Positions 1 to 8,202 of a DNA stretch of 56,687 bases are shown here, piece by piece (position 1 is the first letter of the stretch; each line of letters begins with the position of its first letter). The notes beneath the pieces were generated by a model. It was not told the origin of the DNA. It saw only the letters and a list, made by a program, of their open reading frames with translations, and did not search any database. The stretch covers positions 1 to 56,687 of the forward strand of contig JALCOX010000002.1 in the NCBI GenBank assembly GCA_022649925.1. The letters run 5' to 3'. The stretch is from Bifidobacteriaceae bacterium. Lineage in GTDB: Bacteria; Actinomycetota; Actinomycetes; Actinomycetales; Bifidobacteriaceae. The position numbers and the translations under genes were made by a program.

Positions 1-222
1 ACGGCGGGGGAGAAGCTCTTTCTGTTCTTCGATAAGGGCATGCTTCGCGTGCTGTCTGCGCCTGAATCTGAGGCCGAGGACTTCATGCTCTCCCTCGCTT
101 CCGGTGCTTCGGCGCAGAAGCAAGTTCAAAGGTCTCGCGAGGTTTTCGCACTAGATGCAACATTCCTCGCGACCGAAAAAACCGGCGGATTCGTGGGATG
201 TTTTGTTGGAGTTTGCGGTTAA
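1..222 (+). CDS. C-terminal fragment of an unidentified protein
   Basis: An open frame enters from the left edge and stops at 220-222, giving 73 residues. The first part (GEKLFLFFDKGMLRVL) has the alternating hydrophobic pattern of a small beta-strand domain, faintly like the TOBE domain at the end of sugar or iron ABC transporter ATPases. The rest (Ala/Ser/Gln-rich, ending GGFVGCFVGVCG) is not recognisable. The stop overlaps the 3' end of the convergent GH43 gene by 4 bp. Too little is visible for a functional call; the upstream sequence would settle it. Confidence 0.4.
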   Translation, partial: TAGEKLFLFFDKGMLRVLSAPESEAEDFMLSLASGASAQKQVQRSREVFALDATFLATEKTGGFVGCFVGVCG

Positions 223-1796
223 TCTACGGAGTCTGCATAAATAAAGTCGGAGAATTTTGCGAGGCCTCCGGTATTTTTCGTAGCAAACGAGAAGAGGCCA
301 ATCCGGCATCCGGTGAAGTGATCCATCTTCCAGACCAGATTATGGTCTGCGAGGTGGATCCACTCGTCATCAGGAGAGAATCGCATCCAGTACGAAGAGG
401 TATCGCTCTCACCTGATGAATAGTCGATTTTCAACTGCGCACTTTTTCCCGGAAGGGGCCGAGTGATAGCAGGTTGCACGGGCTCATGGTCTTCTGGCAT
501 GCCGTTAAGACTTGTATCCTGAGGTATCCTTCGGGAGAACTCCAATAAAAGATCTCCGCTCCTCTTCGTCACTCCGATGCTTGCATATCCGCTCAAGAGC
601 GAAACGAGGCCTGCGTGGTCACCCTCATGAAGCTGAGAGGCGTCGAGTGTCACCTCGAAGCTACAACGCGGGAAAACGGTCCTCTGCGTAAGCGTGTTTT
701 TTGCAAAGATGACGTTCGGTGCCAAGTGATTGTTTTTTAGTATCAGATTTGAGGTGTGGGCATCTTTAGCGATTGTCCACGCATCGTTATCGGGGAGATG
801 ATTCCATTCCCAGTGTGTGGGGATGAGAGGTTTGCCTGCCGGGTCAGTGCTCCAATTGAAATCATCTGACGACACAAGCGGCTTGTATTCGTGGTCTGGG
901 CGATTATCGACCGTGTTGAAGGACTGGGGGACTAGGCCGTTGATGCCAAATACAGGAAAGCCCGACTCGTCGAAATGGATTGGAAGGAGAACGGGCATGC
1001 GGCCGAGCGCTCCCCGGTCTTGAAAGAGAACCGCATACCAAGCGCCTGCAGTATCGTCCACGATGCTGCCTTGGGCCACACCTTGGTTCTTGAATCCCAT
1101 ATCGTCATTGAACACATCTTTACCTCGGAACACTCCGGTGTGAATGTCGTCTGTGACGAAGCACGCCTCCGTTCTGCGATTCGGAGACTTCTTCGGCCAG
1201 TGAATCGTGATGAGGAAGTACCTATTGTTGATCTTGTAGAGGTGAGATCCCTCATAACCCAAATCCACCTGCGCTTTGTCGTCTGAGAGAATTACTCGTT
1301 CAACGCCGCCAGACTTCGGCTTGCTCAGATCTGGCTCCATCTCGGTGAGGTGGACATCGGTATTGCCGTGGACGATGTAGACGCGATCGTCGTCGTCGAA
1401 GAAGAGGGAGCAGTCATAATAGAACCCCTCGATATCGTGGAGTTGCCACGGTCCGCTGATGTCAGACGCAGTATAGAGATAAGACCTGTGTGTGTCATTA
1501 GCCGCGAAGAGGATGTAGAACGTTCCGTTGTGATACCGCAGACTTCCTGCCCACATGCCATTGCCGTAGATATTCTCACCGTCTTCGAGAAGCTGGCGCT
1601 TTGTCGGTGGGGTATCGAGGTGATCAAAGACAAAAGCGGCGTGTTCCCAATGCACGAGATCATATGATCGCAAAATCTCGCCGCCTGGGAAAAAGTGCAT
1701 CGTCGTCGTAATCATGTAGAATACATCACTGACCCTAATAACATCAGGGTCCGGGAAATCCATTGGTATAACTGGTTTATTCGTCTGTAGTGTCAT
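219..1796 (-). CDS. Glycoside hydrolase family 43 protein (beta-xylosidase/arabinofuranosidase type)
   Basis: A 525-residue GH43 enzyme expected to remove xylose or arabinose from xylo-oligosaccharides. The three GH43 acidic residues are in place: base Asp16 in PDPDVIR, pKa-modulating Asp128 in YYDCSLF, and acid Glu182 in YEGSHLY. Residues from about 330 on look like the C-terminal beta-sandwich common in GH43 xylosidases. There is no signal peptide, so it acts in the cytoplasm on imported oligosaccharides. It starts 3 bp after the stop of the LacI-type gene with an AAGGAA ribosome site, so the two form one minus-strand operon divergent from the importer. Its closest resemblance is to the other GH43 at 6532, but the two differ clearly, which suggests different linkages. 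The exact substrate cannot be read from sequence. Confidence 0.88.
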   Translation of the reverse strand: MTLQTNKPVIPMDFPDPDVIRVSDVFYMITTTMHFFPGGEILRSYDLVHWEHAAFVFDHLDTPPTKRQLLEDGENIYGNGMWAGSLRYHNGTFYILFAANDTHRSYLYTASDISGPWQLHDIEGFYYDCSLFFDDDDRVYIVHGNTDVHLTEMEPDLSKPKSGGVERVILSDDKAQVDLGYEGSHLYKINNRYFLITIHWPKKSPNRRTEACFVTDDIHTGVFRGKDVFNDDMGFKNQGVAQGSIVDDTAGAWYAVLFQDRGALGRMPVLLPIHFDESGFPVFGINGLVPQSFNTVDNRPDHEYKPLVSSDDFNWSTDPAGKPLIPTHWEWNHLPDNDAWTIAKDAHTSNLILKNNHLAPNVIFAKNTLTQRTVFPRCSFEVTLDASQLHEGDHAGLVSLLSGYASIGVTKRSGDLLLEFSRRIPQDTSLNGMPEDHEPVQPAITRPLPGKSAQLKIDYSSGESDTSSYWMRFSPDDEWIHLADHNLVWKMDHFTGCRIGLFSFATKNTGGLAKFSDFIYADSVD

Positions 1797-1799
1797 TTT

Positions 1800-2840
1800 C
1801 TATTCCTTGGGAGTGTGTGTGGCATTTCCGATTTCTTGGGTGCTGTTTCTCAATATGAGTGATGTAGGCAAAATAAGGCGCTTTGGTTTCGTCGTCTTTC
1901 CTTTTCTCCCCACGTCATAGAGCATCTTCGCTGCTGCAGCTCCCATGTCTTGAAGAGGCTGACGGATGGTCGTCAGGGTGGGTCCCATAAATGCAGATGT
2001 TTGGACATCGTCGAAGCCAATGACTGAGAGATCCTCTGGTATGCGAAGTGAGAGCTTACGAGCCGCCTCGTACACTCCCATAGCTTGGAGGTCACTGCCG
2101 GCGAATATTGCTGTGGGGTGTTCTTTCTGCAAAAGAGAGAGCCCCTGCTCTCTACCTCCCTCTGGGGTGAAATCACCTTCTCTCATAAGGGATTCCTCTG
2201 GCTCTATCCCTTTTTCCTGAAGTGCCATCTTGTAGCCGTCAAGGCGTGCAACGGAACACATCATGAAGTGAGGTCCTGTGATCACACCGATTTTTCTATG
2301 TCCCAAGGAGAGGAGATGACGTGTGGCCAGGACACCACCGGTCCAATTATCTGCCTGAACGGACATGTGCTCGGGGGCAGGATTTCCTGAAGGATCAATG
2401 ACGACGTAATTTATCCCAAATTGTTGCAGAGTGTTTTCGTCATCCTCCTTGATGTCGGAGAATATGAGAATGACGCCGAGCGGCTGACGCCTGATGACGC
2501 CTTGAATCCAGCCGGGGGCAGGGTGGTGCTTATCCCCGCTCTCTGTGGTGACTACGGTGAGGGAGTGTTTATTTGCCTCGTGAATTATTCCTCGGAGGAT
2601 TTCGAGAGCCCAGATACTGTCGAAATCCTGGAAGACGACTTCGATCTGATGGCGGTTTCGTTCGCGGGGTATGCGCCTCTGGTAGTCGCTTTTCTGCAGG
2701 GCGGCATTGATGGTTTTACGAGTCTGGTCTGAAATGTCGCTCTTGTTATTGAGGACCTTCGAAACTGTGGCGATCGAAAAACCTGTTTGCTTGGCGATCT
2801 CGGAGAGATTTACACTATTCCGACCCGTTTTCATATCCAT
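1800..2840 (-). CDS. LacI-family transcriptional regulator of the xylo-oligosaccharide locus
   Basis: 346 residues with the LacI layout: an N-terminal helix-turn-helix (NLSEIAKQTGFSIATVSKVL) with a hinge helix, then a periplasmic-binding-protein-like sugar domain (VIFSDIKEDD, GVITGPHF, AIFAGSDLQAMGVYEAA, VIGFDDVQTSAFMGPTLTTI). It lies at the head of the minus-strand operon and faces the ABC importer operon across 310 bp, so it most likely represses both until a xylo-oligosaccharide or derived sugar binds. The effector is inferred from the neighbours. Candidate operators containing CGAAA/TTTCG half sites lie in the divergent region. Confidence 0.9.
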   Translation of the reverse strand: MDMKTGRNSVNLSEIAKQTGFSIATVSKVLNNKSDISDQTRKTINAALQKSDYQRRIPRERNRHQIEVVFQDFDSIWALEILRGIIHEANKHSLTVVTTESGDKHHPAPGWIQGVIRRQPLGVILIFSDIKEDDENTLQQFGINYVVIDPSGNPAPEHMSVQADNWTGGVLATRHLLSLGHRKIGVITGPHFMMCSVARLDGYKMALQEKGIEPEESLMREGDFTPEGGREQGLSLLQKEHPTAIFAGSDLQAMGVYEAARKLSLRIPEDLSVIGFDDVQTSAFMGPTLTTIRQPLQDMGAAAAKMLYDVGRKGKTTKPKRLILPTSLILRNSTQEIGNATHTPKE

Positions 2841-3150
2841 CTTTTGGCTCCATTGGTTAGTTGATCTCAGTATACACGAAACTTTTCGAAAGTATTATCA
2901 TTAAAGTGTTGATTTTAGGAACCATTGATATTGCACATGTAGAGTACTTAGTTTGACGAACGAATAAAGCAATGCTATCGTAAGAATTACGAAAATACCT
3001 CTGTTTTTTACGGAAAATGGAAGGAAGTGTTAGCTGGGTATTTTCGGGTTTCAAGGAAGAAACGTGAGTCGGAGGATTATTGAGGTTTCACGGTTGAGAC
3101 CCCTTACTTTCTGGCATCATCGGTTCATTGATTAGCGACAAGGGGAAATA
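2841..3150. promoter_or_regulatory. Divergent control region between the LacI gene and the ABC importer
   Basis: This 310-bp gap contains no gene. It must hold the promoters of both operons. Two structured sites are visible: an inverted repeat CGAAA-CT-TTTCG at 2877-2888, about 37 bp upstream of the regulator start, and a 10-bp perfect inverted repeat CGAAAATACC (2990-2999) / GGTATTTTCG (3037-3046). All share a CGAAA half site, so both are candidate operators for the neighbouring LacI protein. The start of the binding-protein gene is preceded by AAGGGG. I could not assign -35/-10 boxes with confidence. Confidence 0.45.
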
Positions 3151-4434
3151 ATGCGATTCAAAGTTATCGCGGCTGCAGCTATCTCTGTAGCGACCCTCAT
3201 GAGCGTTGCTGCTTGTGGTGGTTCGAATACAGCATCAGACGGAAAAGTTGAGTTGGAGTTCTGGCACAACGCAACAACTGGCGATGGCAAGGCCTACTGG
3301 GAAAATCTTGCGGCAGCATTCGAAAAGAAGCACCAGAATGTCACCATTAAGATTCAAGCTATCCAGAACGAAGATTATCAGGGCAAGCTCCAGACTGCTC
3401 TGCAGGATCCAAATTCCGCACCCGATGTCTATATGTCTCTCGGTGGTCAGAAGACTAAGGACATGATTGAGGCCGGTCAGACCATCGATATCACGAGCGA
3501 CATTTCCGCTGATGCCAAGAAGAACATGGCATCGACGTTGGGTGCTGCTACGTTCGACGACAAGGTGTATGGCATGCCGGTGTCGATGGAACCTGGTGGC
3601 ATTTGGTATTCCGAGGATCTCTTTAAGAAGGCCGGGATCACTGAGCCCCCGAAGACGATGGAAGAGCTCAACCAGGCTGTCACGAAACTGAAGGCCGCAA
3701 ACATCACTCCTGTCGCGCTTGGTGGTAAGGACGCATGGCCAGCAGCTCATTGGTATTACTGGCTCTCCTTCAGGGAGTGCTCCGCCAAGGATTTCTCCGA
3801 GGCATCGAGCGGCAAGGGATTAAAGGCTGACTGCTGGAATAAGGCAGCCGATCAACTTGAGGCCTTTAACAAGACGAATCCGTTTAACAACGGATATCTG
3901 ACTACTTCCGCCCAGCAGGGTGCAGGTTCTTCGGCTGGCCTCCTCGCCAATCACAAGGCAGCTATGGAGCTCATGGGTGCATGGGAGCCAGGCGTTCTCA
4001 AGGATCTTTCTCCTGACGGCAAGGCCATGAGCGACCTTGGATACTTCCCCTTCCCATCTGTTGATGGTGGACAGGGCGATCCTAACGCATTGATGGGTTC
4101 TGTCACCTATTACAGTGTTAGCCCCAGTGCTCCTAAGAAGGAAGCAATGGAGTTCCTGAATTACATGGCTGAGACGAAGAATCAGGAAGGTTATGCAAAG
4201 GCATGGAATACCTTCCCCGCAAATGATGCTGCCCGTGGTGTTGTTACCGATCCTGCGTTGAAGACTGTTCTTGAGTATGTCAAGAAGTCTCCTGATATGC
4301 AGCTTTGGCTGGATACTCAGCTCGGCAGTAACGCGGGTACCGCTCTGAACACATCCGTCGTTAACATGCTTGCGGGTAAGGGCGCTGCCAAGGATATTGT
4401 TACCGCAGCAAATGATGCTATCGCTAAAGGCTAG
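3151..4434 (+). CDS. ABC transporter sugar-binding lipoprotein (xylo-oligosaccharide uptake)
   Basis: 427 residues. A lipoprotein signal ends at the lipobox SVAAC, with Cys22 as the lipidated residue, followed by a Gly/Ser linker. The mature part is an extracellular-solute-binding protein of the family 1 (CUT1 oligosaccharide) type: LEFWHNATTG at the start, then YGMPVSMEPGGIWYSEDLF. It would catch xylo-oligosaccharides outside the membrane and pass them to the two permeases that follow. No ATPase gene is in this operon, as is usual for CUT1 systems that share an MsmK-type ATPase. Substrate is inferred from the surrounding GH43, GH120 and GH8 genes. A hairpin with a T tract follows the stop and may lower expression of the permeases relative to this gene. 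Confidence 0.9.
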   Translation: MRFKVIAAAAISVATLMSVAACGGSNTASDGKVELEFWHNATTGDGKAYWENLAAAFEKKHQNVTIKIQAIQNEDYQGKLQTALQDPNSAPDVYMSLGGQKTKDMIEAGQTIDITSDISADAKKNMASTLGAATFDDKVYGMPVSMEPGGIWYSEDLFKKAGITEPPKTMEELNQAVTKLKAANITPVALGGKDAWPAAHWYYWLSFRECSAKDFSEASSGKGLKADCWNKAADQLEAFNKTNPFNNGYLTTSAQQGAGSSAGLLANHKAAMELMGAWEPGVLKDLSPDGKAMSDLGYFPFPSVDGGQGDPNALMGSVTYYSVSPSAPKKEAMEFLNYMAETKNQEGYAKAWNTFPANDAARGVVTDPALKTVLEYVKKSPDMQLWLDTQLGSNAGTALNTSVVNMLAGKGAAKDIVTAANDAIAKG

Positions 4435-4472
4435 TCCTTTACGGTAAGCGGATAGTTTGATCCGTGACGAGG

Positions 4473-4515
4473 TGGATGCCTCATCGATTCAGTAACAGTT
4501 GAGGCATCCATTTTT
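4473..4515 (+). terminator. Intrinsic terminator-like hairpin between binding protein and permeases
   Basis: An 11-bp perfect inverted repeat, TGGATGCCTCA (4473-4483) and TGAGGCATCCA (4500-4510), with a 16-nt loop, is followed directly by five T. In an operon that continues downstream this acts most plausibly as a partial terminator or 3' mRNA stabiliser, giving more binding protein than permease. Confidence 0.75.
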
Positions 4516-4549
4516 GAAAGATTGGGACTGTAGGGATGGCGAATACAGA

Positions 4550-5557
4550 ATGAATGCATCGAAGGAAACGGGTGCGCGAATGAAAAAAAAGAGCAAAACA
4601 GTCGTGAAGGATAAATGGCGCAAAGGGCTTGAGATTTCGGTTCTCTCGGTTCCGGCGCTCATTATGTTCCTCGGATTTGTCGTATTTCCAATAGTGATGG
4701 CTGCATACTATGGATTCTTCAAGTGGAAAGGGTTTGGTTCCCCTACCACAAACGGTACTTTTATCGGAATTCAGAACTACATCACAATTTTCAGCGATGC
4801 AGAGTTCCGTAGTGCGGTTCTTCATAATTTCATCATTGTTATCGGGTCATTGGTGCTTCAGGCACCTATCGCAATTCTTTTTGCTTTGCTCCTAAACCAG
4901 AAGATGAAGGGGCGTGCCATCATACGTACTCTCATCTTCGTGCCGTACGTGGTGTCAGAGGTTATTGTCGGAACCGGCTGGAGCCTTATGCTTCAGTCCG
5001 AAGGCGCGATCAATGCCGTTCTGAAGCGAATCGGCCTTCAAGGTGCTGATTGGATTTCAGATCCAAAGATTGCAATGTGGACTTTGCTGATCCTTATCAC
5101 GTGGAAATATATCGGATTCGCGGTCATCCTGATGCTTGCAGGCATGCAGTCCATACCTGAGGAACTCTACGAAGCGGCCCGAGTGGATGGTGCAGGTTTT
5201 TGGCAGCTTCAGAAGAGTATTACTTTGCCGCTGTTGGGACCCACACTCAGGATTTGGGCCTTCCTATCAATCATCGGTTCACTCCAGCTTTTCGACTTGG
5301 TCTACATCATTTGGGGCCAGTATATTTCGTCCACTGCGGGTACTTCCACGATGGCCACCTACATGGTCCGAGAAGGACGTGTGTCGTCGAATTATGGTTA
5401 TGGCAGCGCAGTTGCAGTCGTTATCTTTGTTATTTCACTGGTGGTTGCTTTGACGTATCAGAAGTTCATTCTGAACCGCGACTTGGATGGGGCATTAACT
5501 GAGAAGCCTTCCAAGAGCAAGAACAAGTCCGTCAGTGCCGTAGCGGAAGAGGTGTAG
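4550..5557 (+). CDS. ABC transporter permease, MalF/UgpA type
   Basis: An integral membrane permease of about 335 residues, first of a CUT1 pair. Hydrophobic segments run from VLSVPALIMFLGFVVFPIVM near the start to VVIFVISLVVALTY near the end. The EAA loop that contacts the ATPase reads EELYEAARVDGAGFWQLQ. I chose the ATG at 4550 because the longer frame from TTG 4499 would run through the terminator hairpin; ATG 4580 (MKKKSK) is an alternative. It is followed after 4 bp by the second permease. Function in xylo-oligosaccharide import is inferred from the operon. Confidence 0.9.
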   Translation: MNASKETGARMKKKSKTVVKDKWRKGLEISVLSVPALIMFLGFVVFPIVMAAYYGFFKWKGFGSPTTNGTFIGIQNYITIFSDAEFRSAVLHNFIIVIGSLVLQAPIAILFALLLNQKMKGRAIIRTLIFVPYVVSEVIVGTGWSLMLQSEGAINAVLKRIGLQGADWISDPKIAMWTLLILITWKYIGFAVILMLAGMQSIPEELYEAARVDGAGFWQLQKSITLPLLGPTLRIWAFLSIIGSLQLFDLVYIIWGQYISSTAGTSTMATYMVREGRVSSNYGYGSAVAVVIFVISLVVALTYQKFILNRDLDGALTEKPSKSKNKSVSAVAEEV

Positions 5558-5561
5558 TGTT

Positions 5562-6437
5562 ATGAGTTCAGCAGTTTCTTATGGACGAAAAGATAAGAAT
5601 GGCTATCGCAAATCTCCAAAGAATCCTTGGGGAAATCCGGTTGTCTATTTCATCTCCCTCCTCCTCATCGCAATCTGTATTGGGCCAGTGGTCTACATTA
5701 TCCTCGGTGGCTTTAGGTCGAATGCACAGATAACCAATGATCCGGCCGGTATGCCGAATCCGTGGCTCAACAAGAATTACCTTGCTGTGCTATCCTCAAA
5801 TACATTCTGGGTTGAACTGGTCAATTCGGTTATCGTTGGCTTGCTCACAACTATCGGGGTCGTCGTTCTCTCCCTGATGGTGAGCTTTGTCATTGCACGA
5901 TATGATTTCAAATACTCCAAAGTCATGTATTCGCTTTTCGCCGCGGGTTTGATGTTCCCGATGACAGTTGCAATTACACCTCTTTATTTGCTCCTTCGAA
6001 ATCTTGGACTTGCAAATACTCTCGCAGGTGTGATTCTGCCTCAGATAGCTTTTGGACTTCCGCAGACAATTATTATTCTGGTGCCGTTCCTCAAGACAAT
6101 TCCTCAGGAGTTGGAAGAGGCCGCGGCCCTCGATGGGTGCTCTCGATTGGGCTTCTTCGTGCGAATGGTCATACCGCTTTCAATGCCTGGCGTTGCGACT
6201 ACCGGTATTCTTCAATTCATCGGAAGCTGGAACAGCTATATGCTACCGCTCTTTATGCTCAGCGATCCGAGCAAGTACACCCTTCCTCTGGGGGTGCAAA
6301 TGTTCAGCTCTCAACATTCGGTGGATACGGCAAGCGTGCTGGCCTTCACGTCGATGTCGATGATTCCTGCGCTGATATTCTTTACCATTTTCCAGAAGAG
6401 AATCGTTGGAGGATTGACTGGCGCAGTTAAGGGCTGA
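5562..6437 (+). CDS. ABC transporter permease, MalG/AraQ type
   Basis: 291 residues, second permease of the importer. It starts with a short charged N-terminus, then several membrane segments (VVYFISLLLIAICIGPVVYI and others) and the EAA loop EELEEAAALDGCSRLGFFVR, which docks on the shared ATPase. It begins 4 bp after the first permease and is surely co-transcribed with it. A 10-bp hairpin lies just downstream, before the GH43 gene. Confidence 0.9.
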   Translation: MSSAVSYGRKDKNGYRKSPKNPWGNPVVYFISLLLIAICIGPVVYIILGGFRSNAQITNDPAGMPNPWLNKNYLAVLSSNTFWVELVNSVIVGLLTTIGVVVLSLMVSFVIARYDFKYSKVMYSLFAAGLMFPMTVAITPLYLLLRNLGLANTLAGVILPQIAFGLPQTIIILVPFLKTIPQELEEAAALDGCSRLGFFVRMVIPLSMPGVATTGILQFIGSWNSYMLPLFMLSDPSKYTLPLGVQMFSSQHSVDTASVLAFTSMSMIPALIFFTIFQKRIVGGLTGAVKG

Positions 6438-6453
6438 GAAGGTAGTAATTTGG

Positions 6454-6486
6454 AGCCGGCGGACGATATAGTAACTTCCGCCGGCT
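6454..6486 (+). terminator. Hairpin between permease and GH43 gene
   Basis: AGCCGGCGGA (6454-6463) pairs perfectly with TCCGCCGGCT (6477-6486) across a 13-nt loop. Only a weak T-rich stretch (ATTTGATT) follows, so it may be a partial terminator or an mRNA processing/stability structure rather than a full stop. Confidence 0.55.
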
Positions 6487-6531
6487 ATTTGATTAACGAC
6501 ATTTTTATGCTTGTAAAAGTTGGGATTAATT

Positions 6532-8175
6532 ATGCAGATTTCAAACCCTGTTCTGAAGGGTTTCTATGCCGATCCGTCCTTCGTCCGGGTTGATGACACA
6601 TACTATATTGCAAATTCGACCTTTGAATGGTTCCCCGGGGTTCAACTGCATGAGTCGAAGGATTTGGTACATTGGAATGCCCTTCCCGCAGCACTGAGCA
6701 CAACAACGTTACTGGATATGCGCGGCAACGACGCTTCGGGCGGCATCTGGGCTCCGGATTTGAGCTATGCAGACGGTAAGTTCTGGCTGGTATATACGGA
6801 TGTAAAGGTCGTAAATGGGTCTTTCAAAGACTGCATCAACTATCTGACTACTGCAACTGATATCCGTGGTCCCTGGACTGATCCCATCGTGCTCAACGGG
6901 GTGGGCTTCGACTCATCGCTTTTCCATGACGTCGATGGCCGCAAGTACCTCGTGCAGCAAACGTGGGATCATCGCGAATATCGCCACCAGTTCAATGGAA
7001 TCACGTGCACGGAGTTTAACACTAGCACGATGAAATTGAGGCCAGAGACTGCGCGTACGCTGTGGCGCGGTGACTACGTCAAGTTGCCGGAAGGTCCACA
7101 CCTTTACCGCAAGGATGGTTTCTACTATCTCTTCGTTGCAGAAGGTGGAACGACATACTCCCACCATGAGGTCGTCGCTCGTTCGACGAGTCTTGACCCA
7201 GAATCTTTTGAGGGGGCCCCTCAGAACCCGTTCCTCACTAATTTCGATACTCCTCGAACGTATTTACAAAAGCAGGGTCATGGAGCTTTGATCGATACAC
7301 CATCGGGAGAATGGTATTACGCCTCTTTGTGCGCACGGCCATTCCACGAGGAAAACGAGTCCGAGGTGGACCCGCGAGGATGGTGCACTCTCGGTCGAGA
7401 AACTTCGATTCAAAAAGTTGAATGGGATGAGTCGGGGTGGCCCTTTGTGGTTGGTGGACACGGTGGCACCCGCTATGTTCAGGCACCGAGTGATGCTGTT
7501 GAGACAGTGGCTCCAGCGAATAACGATCAGCATGACACATTTGATTCGAACAATCTTTCACCTGTGTGGAACACGCTCCGGGTGCCATTTGACTCAAAGA
7601 TGGGATTTGTGGGCAACGGTGAGCTCGTGCTCAAAGGACAGGGGTCCTTGAGCAATAAGTTCGACCTTTCCCTGGTGGCACGGCGCTGGCAATCGTTCTA
7701 TTTCACAGCACAGACCAAGGTGAATTTCACTCCGCGTGATTACCAATCGATGGCAGGCCTCACGAACTACTACAACGACCAGCACTGGTCATGGGTGTTC
7801 GTGACCCGTGACGAAAAACTGGGCCGTGTTATCGAAGTGGCGCAGAATGACCGTAACAACTACACAACATTCCTCCGGGATAACGCCATTCCTGTTCCCA
7901 ACGACGTCGAATCGGTATGGCTGCGATCTACAGTTCGTAAGCAGACTTACGGCTATGAATATTCATTTGACGGCAAGAATTGGAATGAAATCCCGGTCAC
8001 ATTGGAGTCGAAGATTCTCTCTGACGACTATGTGAACCAGTCGTGGGGTGGTTTCTTTACAGGCGCATTTGTTGGCTTGGCAGCTGTGGATTATTCACGG
8101 TATGGTGATGAGGCACATTTCGGATTCTTCGATTACGTCGAAACCGAGGATCCGGAGGACGGCCTTCTTCAGTAG
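6532..8175 (+). CDS. Glycoside hydrolase family 43 beta-xylosidase
   Basis: 547 residues from ATG 6532 (a TTG at 6520 would add 4 residues). Resembles the well-studied GH43 exo-beta-1,4-xylosidases (NPVLKGFYADPSFVRV, SGGIWAPDLSY). Catalytic triad: base Asp14 in YADPSF, Asp127 in GFDSSLF, acid Glu187 in PEGPHLY. Residues from about 330 form the usual C-terminal jelly-roll that closes the active site. No signal peptide, so it would cleave xylose from the non-reducing end of imported xylo-oligosaccharides in the cytoplasm. It differs from the minus-strand GH43 at 219-1796, which belongs to another branch of the family. Confidence 0.92.
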   Translation: MQISNPVLKGFYADPSFVRVDDTYYIANSTFEWFPGVQLHESKDLVHWNALPAALSTTTLLDMRGNDASGGIWAPDLSYADGKFWLVYTDVKVVNGSFKDCINYLTTATDIRGPWTDPIVLNGVGFDSSLFHDVDGRKYLVQQTWDHREYRHQFNGITCTEFNTSTMKLRPETARTLWRGDYVKLPEGPHLYRKDGFYYLFVAEGGTTYSHHEVVARSTSLDPESFEGAPQNPFLTNFDTPRTYLQKQGHGALIDTPSGEWYYASLCARPFHEENESEVDPRGWCTLGRETSIQKVEWDESGWPFVVGGHGGTRYVQAPSDAVETVAPANNDQHDTFDSNNLSPVWNTLRVPFDSKMGFVGNGELVLKGQGSLSNKFDLSLVARRWQSFYFTAQTKVNFTPRDYQSMAGLTNYYNDQHWSWVFVTRDEKLGRVIEVAQNDRNNYTTFLRDNAIPVPNDVESVWLRSTVRKQTYGYEYSFDGKNWNEIPVTLESKILSDDYVNQSWGGFFTGAFVGLAAVDYSRYGDEAHFGFFDYVETEDPEDGLLQ

Positions 8176-8202
8176 GTGAAAAACATCAAAGGACAGAAGG
8201 AA

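Noticed and set aside
4499-4549. TTG-started extension of the first permease
   Set aside because: It would begin inside the terminator stem, encodes a non-membrane, non-family leader and has no ribosome site.
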